From contig ML133376.1 of assembly GCA_003864495.1 (NCBI GenBank), positions 62,001 through 126,000 of the forward strand: a stretch of DNA of 64,000 bases, read 5' to 3'. Origin of the DNA: Nemopilema nomurai (taxonomy: Eukaryota > Cnidaria > Scyphozoa > Rhizostomeae > Rhizostomatidae). Made by a program: the position numbers and the translations under genes. How positions within the stretch are numbered: the stretch's first letter is position 1; each line of letters starts with the position of its first letter. Of this stretch, positions 37,201 to 52,200 are shown in pieces. The notes beneath the pieces were generated by a model. It was not told the DNA's origin. It did no database searches and worked only from the letters and a program-made list of their open reading frames with translations.

Positions 37201-40200
37201 GAATTAAGCTCTAAGCTGCATTTGGTAACTGAGACGCCGCATGATATCGCCACCTTGAAGGAGCAGCAGCAAAAGCTAGAGGTATGATCCATTTGAATGT
37301 TCAATGTTATTTTCCTTTCGTGTTATTAAAAACAAAATTTAGATTTTTTGTTATAAATCCAGGTTGTGCAGCAAAGCTACTTGATTTTTGTTGTTTTTTG
37401 CATTTTAGCTCTTACTTAATTTGGGTTGTTCATTACCTTATGCGATTTCATGAATTCCGTACCTTGTGATTTTCAGGAACTGTTTATCGACATTTGCGAA
37501 AAAGAAAATGTTCTTGCAACCATACAAGACACTGCAGGTAAGATAGAAAAAGAAGCCGGAGAAAGTGGGGAAACGGTGGAAATTCGAGGAAAATTCAATG
37601 CCACGAACCAGATGTACGAAGATTTAAAGGGTCGTATAAATTTGCAAAGAAACAAGGCTGGATCATTGCTTACAAGTATTGATAAATACAATGCCGATAT
37701 ACTGCAATTCCAGATCTGGTTGTCTGCAAAGAGGCTCGAAGTAGACGGGTTCAAACCAATCATATTGGACGAGCAATCGTTAGCCATCCAGAAGGAGCAA
37801 GTTCAGGTTAGTAGTTTGAAGCTGGTCACCATATTCGTTCCATCATTCTGGGGATGTTGCGTTCACACGAACCATGTTGTTACGTCAGTCATGCCTTCTT
37901 ACTCTCAGATTGAAAGCAGCCGCAACCACCCTTCCTCCAATACTGCTGCCATTGTAGGGCCTTGGGTTTTAGACATGTTTATATTTATCATTGTTGTTGT
38001 TGTTGTTGCCAGGCGTGCTCTTGTAGAGACCGCTTTGAAACCTAGAGCTTTATCGAAAAATTACGATGGTCATCTTCTTCAATCTCTTACATAGAAAAAT
38101 CGGTTATGGAGGAGTTTCATATCTACGGAAATAATTCTAATTAAATAGATATCTTATCTAGCAACTGAGCGATACTTTCGCAATACAAGGCTAGCAATGA
38201 CAAAGTGTTTATAATTCCTTGTTTTTTTTCCACATTTCGTTAACAAGCCAGAAACATTTGCCCTGTCGCATTGGAACAAGCTGTTCATACTGAAGCAAAG
38301 TTTGTTATTTTGCAATGTGTTTCTGCAAACAAATTTCGTACCCACTTGCGGTTACAGATTATTTTCAGCCACTCGCTTAAATGTAACAGAATGAAACCAT
38401 GCCATTAAACATTTCTGTATTTCCCATCGGTTAAATCGAATGCCCTTCAGAATCTTTCCCGTGCATTTCAATAGCTGTTATCTTTGTTTATGTTTTTGCC
38501 ACCGCATACGATTTTTATGCCAATTTTAGCATCCGCCTTCAGTCGTTTTTCCCACATCTGTTGTTTGGAAATTGTATGATTTGATATTTTTTCGAAGCCG
38601 TGTGAACCACCTCTCTGCATCCTAATCTTGCATCCCTCTGTCCCATCTTTAGAAAACCACTTTCTGTTCCCAGTGAACGCTTTTCTTTCCCAGTCATAGT
38701 TTGTTTGCTATTACAATGTTTCTCTCATCTGATCCTTCTTGCTATCAAAGCAGGTAGATAAAGTATTGTTAAAGTTTTTTCTCAAACAATCAGCTTATGA
38801 TTTTTCAAGTGTATTTTATCATCTGTTCTAGTGTTTTCCTAATTTGATTCCCATACTATTGACAAAAGTAAAGGCAAGGGCAACCTTAACAGTATAACCT
38901 CTACAATCTTCCCACAACCCTCGTTTCTTTTGCAGTCCTGTAAATATCTAGTCTGTTCATTCTTATTTCCCGTCATAATAGTGAAGGCTGGTTTTGTTGA
39001 TTCATTCAGCCCCCCCCCCCCCCCCCCCCCCCCCGAAAAGAAAGCAGCGATACCAGTGCCGTAAATAGATGTTTGTGATTTTTATAGGGGGCGCCTTGAC
39101 GACATTGGTAGTTTTCCACGAAAAAGCTCTGCCCAGAGACACACTTTTCGTTATCCCTAACAGAAGCTTTTTACGCCAAATATTCCCCCAGCCCCACCTT
39201 TTTACTTCATCCTTTTGAGCATATGAATAATGGACAATTTCGTCAGAATGGGAATTTAAACATTCTGCTTTTTTGTTACCAACGAACAAGACAAAATCAG
39301 ACGAATGTGTCGCTAAAACGCCAACCCAATCGGTTCCTATGACTTAGATACCTTAAGAAATCTCTGATTCTGTCTGCTACGGCTTGGGCGAATCCTCTTC
39401 TATTCGTGCAATACAATGTGCATTTTGTTAAGTCGCAGTGAAAGCCCAGGATTACCTGTTAGCCGAACTCGCCCTTCTTGTTGCTTACTGTTTCATTCCG
39501 TCTGATCACAACACAGGCCGTTATCGTCGAACTGCAAGCTCACCGAGACAGGCTCGAGTCCCTGAAGCAGCAGGAAGCCAAGCTGATGGCCGAGTCCCCA
39601 TCTGGCCACCAATTCGTCGTGAAAAAGGTCCACGAGGAATGCGAGGAAAGCTACCAGGTCCTACAGCAGTGTGTACAGGAGCGCTTCGAGTCCCTGCAAG
39701 GAGCTAGCCGAAGCTTGCAGGAGTACAGGACGGAAGAAGATGTTGTCGTCAATGTTATGGCGGAGACGGAAGGGGCGATCAGCCAGAGCATCTCTTATGG
39801 CGTTGACATTGAGAAAATGAAAGCTGATTTCGGTAGAATAAATGTAAGAATGCAGGCCTTGCAAAGTTGATCTCGTTTTTTTAAATGGACGGAGGAGACT
39901 GTTTCGTTAATACTGACCTAGATTTGATTTTGATTAAAAATTCCACTCTTTTTGTACAGCAGCTGATGCCTGGCCCTTGATTAAATTTGGACTTGCTATA
40001 AACATGAACCTGGTCCTTTGAGAACACTATTTCTGTATCGAAAGAGTGCATAGTAACCTAGATGTTGCTTTTTGGGTCAGGTCGCACAAATTAATTAAAA
40101 TGACTTTCCATTCTCCATTCCACAAATGATCTTATTCTGTGATAGATTCTTTTAAAGCCATAGGCCTAAGCTATTCTTTGGGAACAATGCTAACATTTTA

Positions 40201-43200
40201 TTTATTGTTCTGATAAAGGTTTTTACGTTATTTTTTGGGGGCCATCCGCTCTCTCTCTCCCCCGCCGCTTCATGTCGAACTACTTTTTACGGAATAAAGG
40301 CTTGATGCGATTTCGCCTTTGACCATCGATTTTGACCTTCAATACACCCCAGGGCACAGTGAACAGTAGATCGAAATACGTGCAAGTTTACCACTACGCT
40401 CGCTAGGTATCTTCTTGTTTTCCATGCTGACTGCAGTCATGATTTGAACTAGGTTGTCGTCCAGCAACAAGAAGAAATTGAGGAGAATGTTCGAAGAGCT
40501 GACGAAATTTCCCGCCAGTTGACGCAAACCATAAGGGTCGAGGAGCCGGAGAATCGAGCGTTCATCAAGAAGCACGCCACTATGGTCAAGCTAAGCGCAT
40601 CTCTCGCCAAAGAAGCACAGCGGGCGCAAAGGGAGATGCAAGGAACAGTTCAGCAAATGGCTGTCTACCACGAAAGGACTGGGAACTACCAAACCTGGTA
40701 CGAGACGTCAACACGCACGCCCGGCTTGACGGAGCCGATTGGCAGTGAAACGAGTGTCATTAAGAGGCAGCTTCTCGAAGTCGAGGTTAGCAGTTTTTGT
40801 CGTTGTTATTGCAGGCGGTGTTGTTGCTGTTGTTTTTAAAAATGCGCTCTTGTTGTTGCAGTTAGTGTTGTGATGGTTGGTGTTGTAGTTGTTGCACTTG
40901 CTGACTTTTAAGTACTGAAATTGGAGCCAAACCAAAGAAGGATTTCGTGCTAGTCTATATGGCAGTGGCAGCTCTACAAAATTCTATTCCAATGTTAATA
41001 CATTATGTAAAGTCAAGGAGCTAGATACACCCCTTACTTGCTTTTATAGACTTGCAAGTTCCTAAACTACAGCGAAAATGAGTAATGATTTGCATTTTAG
41101 GCCCTGCAGGATGATATCGTAAAACGAAGACAAGAAGTTGATGGCGTCATTGATGTCTGCATGTCACTAAAAGAAAAGAGGCCAAACGACGACCAGCTCG
41201 TTTCGATTGTGGCGGAGAAAAGGGAATTTGTAGAAATGTCGCATTCTGGCCTAAGCTTAGAAGCGGAGAAAAGATACCAGATTCTTCAGAACGCACTTCT
41301 AGCAGGCCAGGAGTTTGAAGCGACGTACAGCGACTTCGACTTGTGTCTGGAGGACCTTGAGAGGCGAATACAGCAGCAGCAACCACTCGATGCTAGGTTC
41401 GAGGTGATCAGCACCATCATGGTCAACCATCAGGTATGCATCTTTCTTGTTGATATTAGTGGATTACTACATAAAGGTAAACAAATCGGGGAGTTCTTGT
41501 AGCATTTAAGAGTATGTTAACTGGGGCCACTCACGAGAACGGAAGGATAAAAGGTATTTTTTATGAGTTTTATAAATCTTTTTTTATATATTAGTTATTT
41601 ACTTTTGTAGTACCACTAAGTACATGGTTATCAAGACATTCTTGAGTATAGTAGCCACATTTTGTTCCTGTACTCTGCTCCTTTATACAGGCTTTTTCAA
41701 CTGGGATTCGTCTTTATAAACCTTCGCCTTAGTCATGATTAGTAATGATTGCGTTAGTAATTTCACTTTGGACAAATCTGTTGATTAGATAGAATATGAC
41801 TTCGATTAAGGGCGTTGACGAAAGATTAGGAGCTGACTTATCCGACCTTAATCAAGTGCAACTTTGTCAGTCAATAACAGAGGAAATCACATTTAAAATG
41901 CTTCTCACGTCAACAAGAAACTCGTGCAAAACTGATTATTTTAATTTGATTGTGACAATGACAACTTTCAAAATTAAGCTCAGTCGTTTTCTATTTTTCT
42001 TCAAAGCATGCTTTCCATTTTTACCCAAAAGAGCACTTTGCCAGATTATTGTTTTCCAATGTGACAAAACAAAGCTTTCGTCGATTTTTGCTATAACGAT
42101 AACTAAAATGTGATTTACTTGTGCCTTGCTGATAGATAAATGATAAGTGTATCCTTTAAATTCATGAGCAAAACTATTTTCCTTTGAAGAAGAGAGATAT
42201 AACATAACAGAACTCGCTACATTGCGTACCTTGTAGTTTGGTGAATAGTTGGAATACTGAATTTACAGATTTCGTCGGTGTTAAATGTGTATAGAAGTTT
42301 GCTAGGGCGCTTTTGGATTCTTATTTGTCTTTCAATGAAAGTGAATTATGGGTGTGAGGTACTAGTCGATGAATCCATGTTTCGCTCCACAAAATGCATC
42401 GTTGGAATGACTGTTGTTGACATCCTCTTGTTGATGCTCTTCCTCAGGGAATGGTCATGCCAAACAAAAGACCTCTTGAGAGCTTTCCAACTGCCCTTTC
42501 ATGCATCCCTTTGTGTCAAGTCTTTAATTGCATTCAAGTATCTCTTGGGATCAGACGTCATACCCTGTCTTGCATTGTTTGTTTTTCCTTTGAAAATATT
42601 GCCACTGGATTAATTAGATACCACAAAACAATAACTTCCGTCTTTTCAAAAACAATAGGATTGTAACAAAACCAACATTTAATTACACGGTCAAGCGGCA
42701 ATAAAATCATCGTATGTCTCCTACTTTTATTTCAAATGTCTCTAATGTACTACGCCTTTCCTGTTGTTTTTCGTGACGTCATATTGGATTCGAGAACTAA
42801 CGATCATCCTACCATGAAAGCATTACTTTCTTTTGGTAACTTTTATGAATTACATCCCTTGTTGTGTGAAAGCCTAATTGAGCCATGAATTTTTTTGTAT
42901 TTTCAATTAACATCAGTAGCAGGTAACTCATCAATCATTTATCAAGCCATGGGGAGAATTCCTCCGAATTATTATTTCGGCACCTTTAACACAAACTCTG
43001 TTTTGTGCGCATATATTGTTGTCCAGTAGCCTGTTAGTGTGACATCTAGCCAGTTTTGTTCCTCGCTCAGTTTTATTTGAAAACAGCTGCTGCTGTCGGC
43101 TATTCATGTGGTAGGCCATATTCGCCTCAGCAAGCAAAACACACCTTTCTCCCTATAAAACTATCTTCACTCATATTTCCTTTGGCATTTTGAGATTTAA

Positions 43201-46200
43201 GAATGCCTTCCCTCTAAATATAACGACTTTTTTGTTTAAGGTGTCCACTAGAGTTACTTTATCCCGCAAGAATTTTATCTGAAACAGCAAAACTGAATTT
43301 GTCTGATTCCTTTTATTATTAGAATGTCTATCAAATTTTACAAAGCAGTTTTTGATGTTAGTACGTATTGCAACTTTAATTATTCATCTTCCAACCTGCC
43401 ATGATTGTATTTTGTAAGAAAAGTTATCTTCGGTCCTTGATAAGTTTGAATGCATCCGGCCATCATTTCAATAGACCAGAGTGATCTCATGAAATATTTC
43501 TGCCAGTCTGGGTTTTTCGAAACCACACTAATGAATTATTCAATCGTAATGTTACTTAATTTTTTTCAGTTACTCCTGAGTGTTTAACGATAAAAGCCAC
43601 GTGGGCCGAATAAATAATGAAGTTGGCATGCCCCTCTCGCTGGTTATCTTCTGAGAGTAAACGCTGCTGGTAATATCAAGCCTCGGGAAATTTGTTGACT
43701 TTAGTATTAGCCTCTAAGCAAATTTACAGGGCTTGTTTTTCAATTAACGTCCATGTGTTTGTCAGTCTGGGTGAACGAAAGCAGCCAACAGTGATGCGTT
43801 GTTAGTTGAATTTTTTATCGCTCGTCTGCAGGTGTGTTTGGATAGTGGCCTGCGCATTAAACTCTTCTTCAGGTCACCAGTCGCTTTACGGCAACAGTGC
43901 ATATGGAATCTAAGGGCACCCATATGACGTCATTGCCAACCAGCACTTGGTATGCTGTCTCTACTCTCACTGGACGAGCAGGAGCACCTGCATGCAAAAG
44001 ATGCAGGGGGGACACGTCAATTGTGCCTGCTGAAGGCTTCTCTCTACCTTACAACATTCAATGGTACAACTCGTCTCTACTGTATCTAAAAGCAGTTGCT
44101 TCAGCGACAAATTCCGTCTCTCATTGTCCCTCTTCCATATCTATCCCTCTCACATTGTCTTCCAATTTCCAAGCCTCTACCTAGACCTTTATCATAAAGG
44201 TGAGATTATTTGTTTTCACCAACTCAGCAAGATAAAGAGCTTCGAGAGAGGCCTATATGCCTGGGGCATGTGCCCAGTTGTGGTGTTGCCTAATGTTTTT
44301 CCGGGTATTGCTGAAGTGATACAATCTTCATTCATAGCAATCTTCCAAGCCCAGAAGTTCCTGCCGATGAATCCTTGTAAGACGCTATCAGTATTTGCTT
44401 CTAAAACTACTGTCTGCTGCTCTAAAGAGCGCGCACTTGAAGCTATTGTTTAGTATAACACAACCAAACACAACTGATAATCCATCGCATGAAATTAGGA
44501 TCTATGGTGGTAGTAATAGCAATACGAGTTAACTTCCAATTATCTCCCAAGTAGTTTTACATTCGAACAAGTTACAGGCGGCAAGCAAATAACATGTGAA
44601 TGTTAATTGATAAAGTTAGTTTGTACAAATTTTAAATAAGATTTCAATGCAATTGGAATGGCATCAATTTTTGATTGTGTTTATCATTAAAAGGGCGTTC
44701 ACTTGAAAAATGTTCATGATAAAAATGTCCGATCGCCGAACGGTATTAAATAATGGTTCATTGTTCTGTGAGCAGGGTTCTTTTCTTAGTTATTTACAAA
44801 CACAATCAGTATGTTTTTATCTTTAATCCTATTAGGAAGATGAACATTTTCTCTATCACAACACTTTCCACTTCAAACACAGTTAAATGCGTTTTATAAT
44901 GCCGGATTATAGATCAATGCCACCTGTTTTTGCTTAAAGGAACTAAAGGTTGCTTAAAGATTGTACGTAGGTCCAGGGTGTAGTGCTCACTTCTTTTTGT
45001 GAATCTGTTGATAAGAGTTGTTCGCAAATGTCTGAGCAGAATACAATGAGAATGAGAATTCACCTTTAATTTGGAATACCGAAAAAGGTTCTTACCTAAA
45101 CTGAAATAGCTGAACTGCGCTTTCTTTTCGTGGACCAAGATCTTGTGGCTTTGGGTCCTACAATACATATAGAATCTTATTCGGCAGTTTGAGTCTCAAA
45201 TGGGGACATTTGGATATTTCTAGAGAACTGAAAGCAGTCCCCAGCCATACCTAACAGCCAGGGAACTGGTAGTATAATCAGTTGTAATCAAAACATTTTT
45301 CATGTTTTCTATATGGGGCCAATAGATTGTGGATCATTTTGCTAGTTTCCTGAGAATGTAATGGTTCTTGTTTGATGGCCTATCTGCTTGGTCCTCTATG
45401 TCCTTGGTGCTATTCTAGGCTCTGTGTTTTGTCTCCCTGTCGTCTACCGTTAAAAATGGCCAAAACTTTTGTCCTAGGTTATTAAAATCAGCAGCATCAT
45501 TTCCTTTTACTTTGTTGGTTCTTATCAGTTGCCTTAAATTGGCTGTGTTGTGGTTTATCAACCTTTATTAGCATTTGACCCAGTAAATCTATTTTATGTA
45601 CAATCATGCATGTCAGTGCAGTATCGGGAATCGAAGCTTCTGTTTCATCATCGATTCCGTCGCTACGGAAGAGTAAAGAGAGCTCGTTTTACGCTAACTG
45701 CCTCATAATGGTGATTACCTCACTGATTAACAGATTAGGCCTCTGATTAACTGATTAACTCATAATGTTGGTCTTCGGCCTTGTGATTCTCAAAACTGAT
45801 CAGCGGTCCTGTAATAAGCACTAGAACCGATCGATGGTTCACAACAGACAACCCCCCCCCCCTCATTCGTTCCTATTTGTTTCGCTCCACTTTAACCCCC
45901 AACCCTGTGTGAATGATTAACAGACCACTTACGACTCAAGATTGCAATTTGCTGATGATGTTTTCAAAAAAATGACAATTTTTCGTTCTGCACTCGTTCT
46001 TTATTTTGTGCTCCAGTTTATCATACCTCTTTGTGATCATAGAGTTGCCCCCATCAACAGCCTACTGCGCTTTTTCAAATAAAGCTCCTCATTTTTTTCC
46101 TTTGAATAGATTGGAATTTCATTGAATGTGAGCTGATTGTTACTACGGCGACAAATGACCCATGAATTAAAAATGTTGTACTGGATTTTTCCCAATCACT

Positions 46201-49200
46201 GCCTAAGAAATTTTAGAATTCCTTGACTTGTGTGTCTTGATAATTCCTTGGCTTAAGTCAAACCACTGCTTGGAAACTGTAATTGAGGTTCCTATATCTC
46301 TAGAGTACTTCAAGGTGTTTAACGCGAGTGAAATTCCAGCTCTTCGTGACAGTAAACTGACTTAAAGTACCATCGAAATTTGAATCACATTCCCCCGTCT
46401 ATTGAAAATATCAAGTAGGCAACTGCACAAAATATTCCATCCTTTTATCAATGAAATTTCACCAACATTAGAACAATAGATGGTCCATGTTTTGTGACAC
46501 CCCGGTGTTAGCTCAGAACCCTGTTCCACGGCCCCTTTGCATGACAGTCCCGTGATAATACATCTCTCTCTTGTGCATGCATTTATGTATCCTGGGATCT
46601 TTTTATTATAATAACAAAGGCGTAAAAGAAAACCGAAATTGTTTGCTTAACAACAGGTCTGTTCGCCACCAGTCCAAGTTTGATTTGACGTCTATAATGT
46701 TTTCAGCTTTTTCAGTTTGTTTTAATTTCTAATCCAAATAGCGTCGTATTTTCGTAATTAAAGTAGCTGCCATCTTTTCAAAACGTGAACTCATACAACC
46801 TGAAGTGGAAACATTTCAATTTTTACTCTTATGAATCAGCTTCTATAAGGCCGAAAAATTCGCAGAATACAATTTAAAATACCATGGCATCATTTTTAGG
46901 TATTTGTTCGGGCGTTGGTTTGAGTGCATAGCATTCTTCTTTTGCTCGTCTTCCGACAAAAGAAGATAGAGCTATTCCCGTCTTGAAAAAGCGTTTTTTT
47001 ATCGACAGTCTCTTGTTTTTCTTTATGACTGAATTTTTTATTTCTTTCTTGAAAGCGCTGAAAAGATGCTTGGATGATTTTTCGGTTTACGGAGTTTGTT
47101 TGTTTTTGGTGTCTTTCTTTGTCGCGCCCCCTCTCTCTCTCTCTCCTTTCGTATCAGTGAAGTATCGTCACCCCCGTCTTTTCCTAGTGTTCTATCACGT
47201 GCTCCGTGATCATTCGTCGGGCCGCATCCTCGCGTTCTTCAATCGGCGGAAAGCGAGAAGGGTTGTGCACACCGCTTCCGAAACAGTTATTCTTAAGTTG
47301 GAGTTTAACAGCAAAATCGCCACAGTTTTAATGATTCTTGTCAAACGGCACGGGGCACTTACATGAGTAGTTATGGAGGATGGAGAAGGCAGTGCGAATG
47401 GAAAGATGACAAATTGCGATGGATCGTTAGAGACGAAAACTTCAAATTATATTTATTTCGTCCGACCAAGGAGAAACAATATTCGCGTGAGCATTTCACT
47501 TATTCCTTCTAGTTACATTAGGCCCTAGATAACAGTTGTTTTCATACATTTCCTAGGCTAACAAAATGGCTGGTTTATGGTGATTTTGGCGAAGTTGAAC
47601 CTTGTGATTTTTAGTTCCGTCTCACAAGCAGTTAGCACCTTTTGTTTACGTTTATTGGAGCCAACCCTGTTAACAGCGACAACTTTTCATCACCTTTCTG
47701 CAATTCCCGGAAACTGGATGGCCACGATTTCGTAACTGTTTCAGCCTTAATCACTAGCTAATTAGACGATAAAATATTCACGTCAGACATTAAGTGATGA
47801 TCAAGCCAGCGATGCAATGATTGGGAAATAAATTCATTCTTGCGAAGCAGGTCTTTTCGATTTTTAAATTTCCTGACTGTTGTTTTCCAGACTTGAGAAT
47901 TAACAAAGGCAGCTGACTCATATCATCTCCGCCAACTCCTATCTAAATATTACCTGTTCCTTAACTTGGCTGTTCAGATTTAAGTGTTTCAAGGCATTCT
48001 TCTATTTTGACCTGCTTCCTACGAGCTTGTAATATTTTTGCTAATAGTGCAAATATGTTAATTCAAAACCTCAACTGTAATGAAACTAGAAAGCTTTAAT
48101 TCCCGTGGAAATACGAACAGGTGCGTTTGTGGGTTTGAGATTTCTCGTATTTAAGAAATACAAAAGGTCAGGTTGTTAACTTCAAATTGCCAAGTTAGTG
48201 CGGGCATATAACCTATGAATGTGTAATTATGCTTTCTAAAAATACTTGAGAAACAGGCGATTGCAAAGTTGTTTTAAGACTCGCTTTGCAATTAATTTGA
48301 TTTACCTAAATATTTTGTTTGTTCCCTTTGTCATTTGGACAAGTTTTAAATTCCATGCGATTTAATCGTGGCTTTTCTTGTCATATCACAATACTGGAAT
48401 GATTTGACAGATTTCACAAGTCTTTTCCAAAAATACTTTATATCGAATTTTACCAAATCCGACTCTTTTGCAAAGAGACACTCGGATGTCACTTTACAAT
48501 CAAGAAAGTTTTAAATTTGCGTGAAGTCATAACGCTCTATTTGGTTTTTGTTGGGGTTAAGAAGCAGCTGCCCCCTTGAAACCTTGCCCCCTTGTCTTTT
48601 TCAAGGCCGTGTTTTCATGGCTACAAATGCTTCTTATCGTGACAGACAAGACCTGGCCTTTCCTCGCTCAAGCGCCTTCATTATTACTGCTATGCCTGTC
48701 TGTGGTTTCTGTTTCCAAAGAGCACGTGGGTTGCAAAACTAATATTTATAAATCAAGGGTTTATCTAAAGTCGTTTGTCTTACGAAAACAAGGTCATTTA
48801 GAAGTTTTATATGTTATTAAAAGTCATCAAATGCTATTTTACTTTCCCTTCAAGCAGAAGTGTTGATGATTAGTGTAATAAGTAGCGAAATTTGAGACCA
48901 ATGAAAATTGATCGAGTTCCAATATCACGTTGAGTCGTTTGATCAAATATTACGCAACCTCGCGTCTGCCCCCTAATTTTGCCAAATATTTGGTAATTAC
49001 TCACGTTATTCAAGAAACAAATATTTAGCTTTAAACATCATTAGCAGGCAGATTCAATTAAAAGCAAAGACTCTTTGGAATCAAGGGCATTTAAAGTGTA
49101 GCCCTGCAAAATCACCAAGAATAATTGGCCACAAAACATCCTAGACATTCCGCAAATCTCTGCCAAGCTCATGATCGAATTGGTCTGGATGATGAGAAGC

Positions 49201-52200
49201 CAACTTTGTGGCCAACGTCAGAATTCGCTCAAGAGATTGCTCCGATGCATTTAGAACCAGCGGCCATTTTGGGATAGTTGTGGTGAACTTGATGGTATTT
49301 GTAGCAAGACACTTTTGCGGGAACTATTTAGCACTTCAAATGGACAAGAAGATTGGCAATTATCCATAACATTAGCCCATTAAATAGGCATTAAAGCGTT
49401 TTGATGAGTGATGGTAGTATGTTTCGAAAGTCTATTTCTTTGCCGGGGGTATTGCCTTGTGGGTCCAAGTTCCTGTGCCCTCCAAGAACTTTGCGCGACG
49501 CAGTTGAAAGTCCATGGTTGCTAACGATTTACTTAATATTAGAGGATACTAAGTTTACATCTTTTAATAAACATCCATAATATGCGCTTATCAAAAGTAC
49601 ATGATAGAGTTAACAGGATTATCAAGCCCTCCCTCGCAACCCATCCCCCTGTTGCAAAAATCCAGTTTTGGCTATGGATATCAAAACGTCTTCAAAATGT
49701 CTTTTTGGGTCAAAGCTCTTGTATCGCTGTCTCCTTGAACTGAAATGAGATCCAAGAAAGAATAAATCCTTTTAGTTTTCCTTAATTCATTGTTTCTGCC
49801 CCTTGAACAGCGTTAATTCCATCTATTTTATTCCGTGAACTACAGGCTCGATAATAAATCGCGTTGAAATGAACCTATTCCCCTGGAATGACCCCACGTG
49901 TGAGACAATTGATAATGGCTTTTTTTGGCCCAAACGCGTCCAAAGCCTATGTACACAATCGATCACCACATTTATTATGCTGTCTCGAATTTCTTGCCCT
50001 CCCCTGCATTTGGATTAGGCTTCTGAGCTCATTTATCGGCGTTTGCTTTGCTTATCATCACTAGGCCAACACACGGGCCCGTTTAGTTATTTTATCCACT
50101 GCTATGTTTTTTAATCAATTTAAGCAAATAATTGCTCTTTGTTATATCTTGTCCTATGCGCATTTATCCAAAACTGCCAGCTTTAGATCTACAAACAGAC
50201 GTAATAAGATTTTTGGTCGTGACCCAAGCCAGCCAATCAGCTCTTTGCTTCCCTGGTAGGTGAATATCACGTGATACTGCTTTTCGATTGATATTTGCGC
50301 TGCGTCTGTTAAAATTTGCGTTATACTGATTCCATAGATTCAGAATCCCGGAATGTAAAAACTTATCATTTCAGTGAAAAGAACCCAAGGCGGAGTTTGA
50401 TGTTAATAATCCTCTCTCGTATTGTTCCGTATGACCTCCCTCTCTTATTGGCTAGCCACCAGTTTTTGCTAGACACGTGGAACTTTCAGATGACACATTG
50501 GACCTTTCTTTGTTATCTAGAATGTTGTCAGGAATCGTATCTCAACACATTTCAAAGCCATTGCCCATGCCTTTCAATTTTTTTAATAAAACCAGTCTAA
50601 AATCATGAAGTGTAGCCAAAATTGACCTTCCCATTGCAAGGACACGACGCTTTTGCTTCGACATAATTATCCTTTCTAAAAATGAACAGACTTTTCCTTA
50701 AAGTCATTAGCTCTCACATTGGCTTAATCTAATCCTGTTGACGTACGATTTAGGAAGGCGATCCCTATTCAGGCAGTTCCATGATATATTAGTCTGATTC
50801 CAGATATCCATAATTCAGAATCGAGACAATCTCCGGTATTGTGCGAAACACGCTCATCGGTGTAACGAGCATTCTTAATGCGCAATCTTCTGTGGCTCCT
50901 CCGCAGTGCGGGGGAGAATCCAGTTGCAGCATATTTTTCTGTATTTATAATTAAAAATCGGGCATGGTTTTCACAATCTTGCATTGCTAGGCTTTTGTAA
51001 AGCTGGGATAGATTAATGTAAGCCATACATGTGACTATTCATTAATTCACATCAAATCCTATTTGTAACTTACGGTTTTCTTTTGACAGCTGATTCAACA
51101 AGATGTGTTGCAACAGCAACCCTTATTTGACAAGGTCATCCGAGAGGGCGAGACTATAGTCAACGGAACCAGCCATGGACCAGAAAGAGACGCACTGCAG
51201 TCGAGGCTGGATGATTCCAAGAAACGATGGGAGGAAGTAAAAGATGTCACGGAGACACGCACCGACGATATTGATGGAGTGTATCAGAAAAGCAAATTGT
51301 TCGATGGGTCATCTGTTACGTTTAGTTGTTGGCTCATGAAAGCAGAGACGTATAGGAACGACCTGTTGAATTCACCGCTGCAAGCGGATAGGGACATGAT
51401 ACAACAGAGGCAGAAACAACTTGAGGTGAGTAAAGACATCTTCAGTAACCTAATGTATCTTAGGTGAAACGTGACGTTAGTTTGGTCGAAGAAAGGTTGA
51501 CACAAGATGCCGTCTTGTCAGAACAAGCTTTCGTGGACACCTTGTGGTGAATCGTATCTCTGGGATGTTTTGTTAGAGAGGACTCTGTGAGACGGTGGAA
51601 CCCAAACAAATTTACAAAGCTACGACGTAGTGTTCTTGTTTTGACGATAAGCTGATATGTTGCATATGTGCAACGTCAAACACGAAGTTAGGCTTCTTTG
51701 TCACACTGATCTAAAGCTTCACTAGAGCACTTGCCACCTTCAACATTGGCAGTCATAAAGCGGGTCTTCGATACAGCACTCGTAGCTGCATTTGCAATGG
51801 TCCTCCTCTGAAGCGTCGTGTATTGCTGTACATTTTATAGTTTACAAGAATAAAAGCTCCGATAATATCACTACTCCTTTTTCCATTTCTTTGCTTTTTC
51901 TTGCCCCACTATAAACTTGAAATTTCGTTGTATAGAAAACAATTTATATGCAAAAGAAGTCTCTTTGGTACTTGGTCTTTTACTCATCTAAACAAACCTT
52001 CAAGTTTATTTTCTCATTCTTCCCTGCCCCTCTTCTCGACATAAAACTTTCCATACAACATTCCAAATATTTGGTTTATTTTCTGCGAGCCTTAAGAGTC
52101 ATTTTCCTTCTATCTGCCAAATTGCATTCGTAATGAAGAATCAACGTTTTGTTCAACCACTTTTATTCTCATCGCCCTTTCAAAATCAACAGCTGCACAT

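Larger units (their letters stand above)
41434..51089 (+). other. 9.7-kb intron between exons 28 and 29
   Basis: Both bordering exons join in phase 0 and the rod register is kept, so no repeat is missing. Contents seen: an 11-base C run near 45852, a CpG-rich patch near 47120-47360, and a candidate alternative first exon at 47373-47486. The remainder is AT-rich with no RNA gene, transposon or conserved coding that I can recognise. Several open frames of 80-130 codons lack coding character. Confidence 0.75.

Noticed and set aside
43897..44184. Possible coding exon or mobile-element fragment in the long intron
   Set aside because: The 95-codon frame has no recognisable domain, splice sites or repeats.
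46983..47366. 127-codon plus-strand frame in the 9.7-kb intron
   Set aside because: Phe/Leu-rich at the start, overlaps the CpG patch, with no domain and no splice link. More likely untranslated or intronic sequence.
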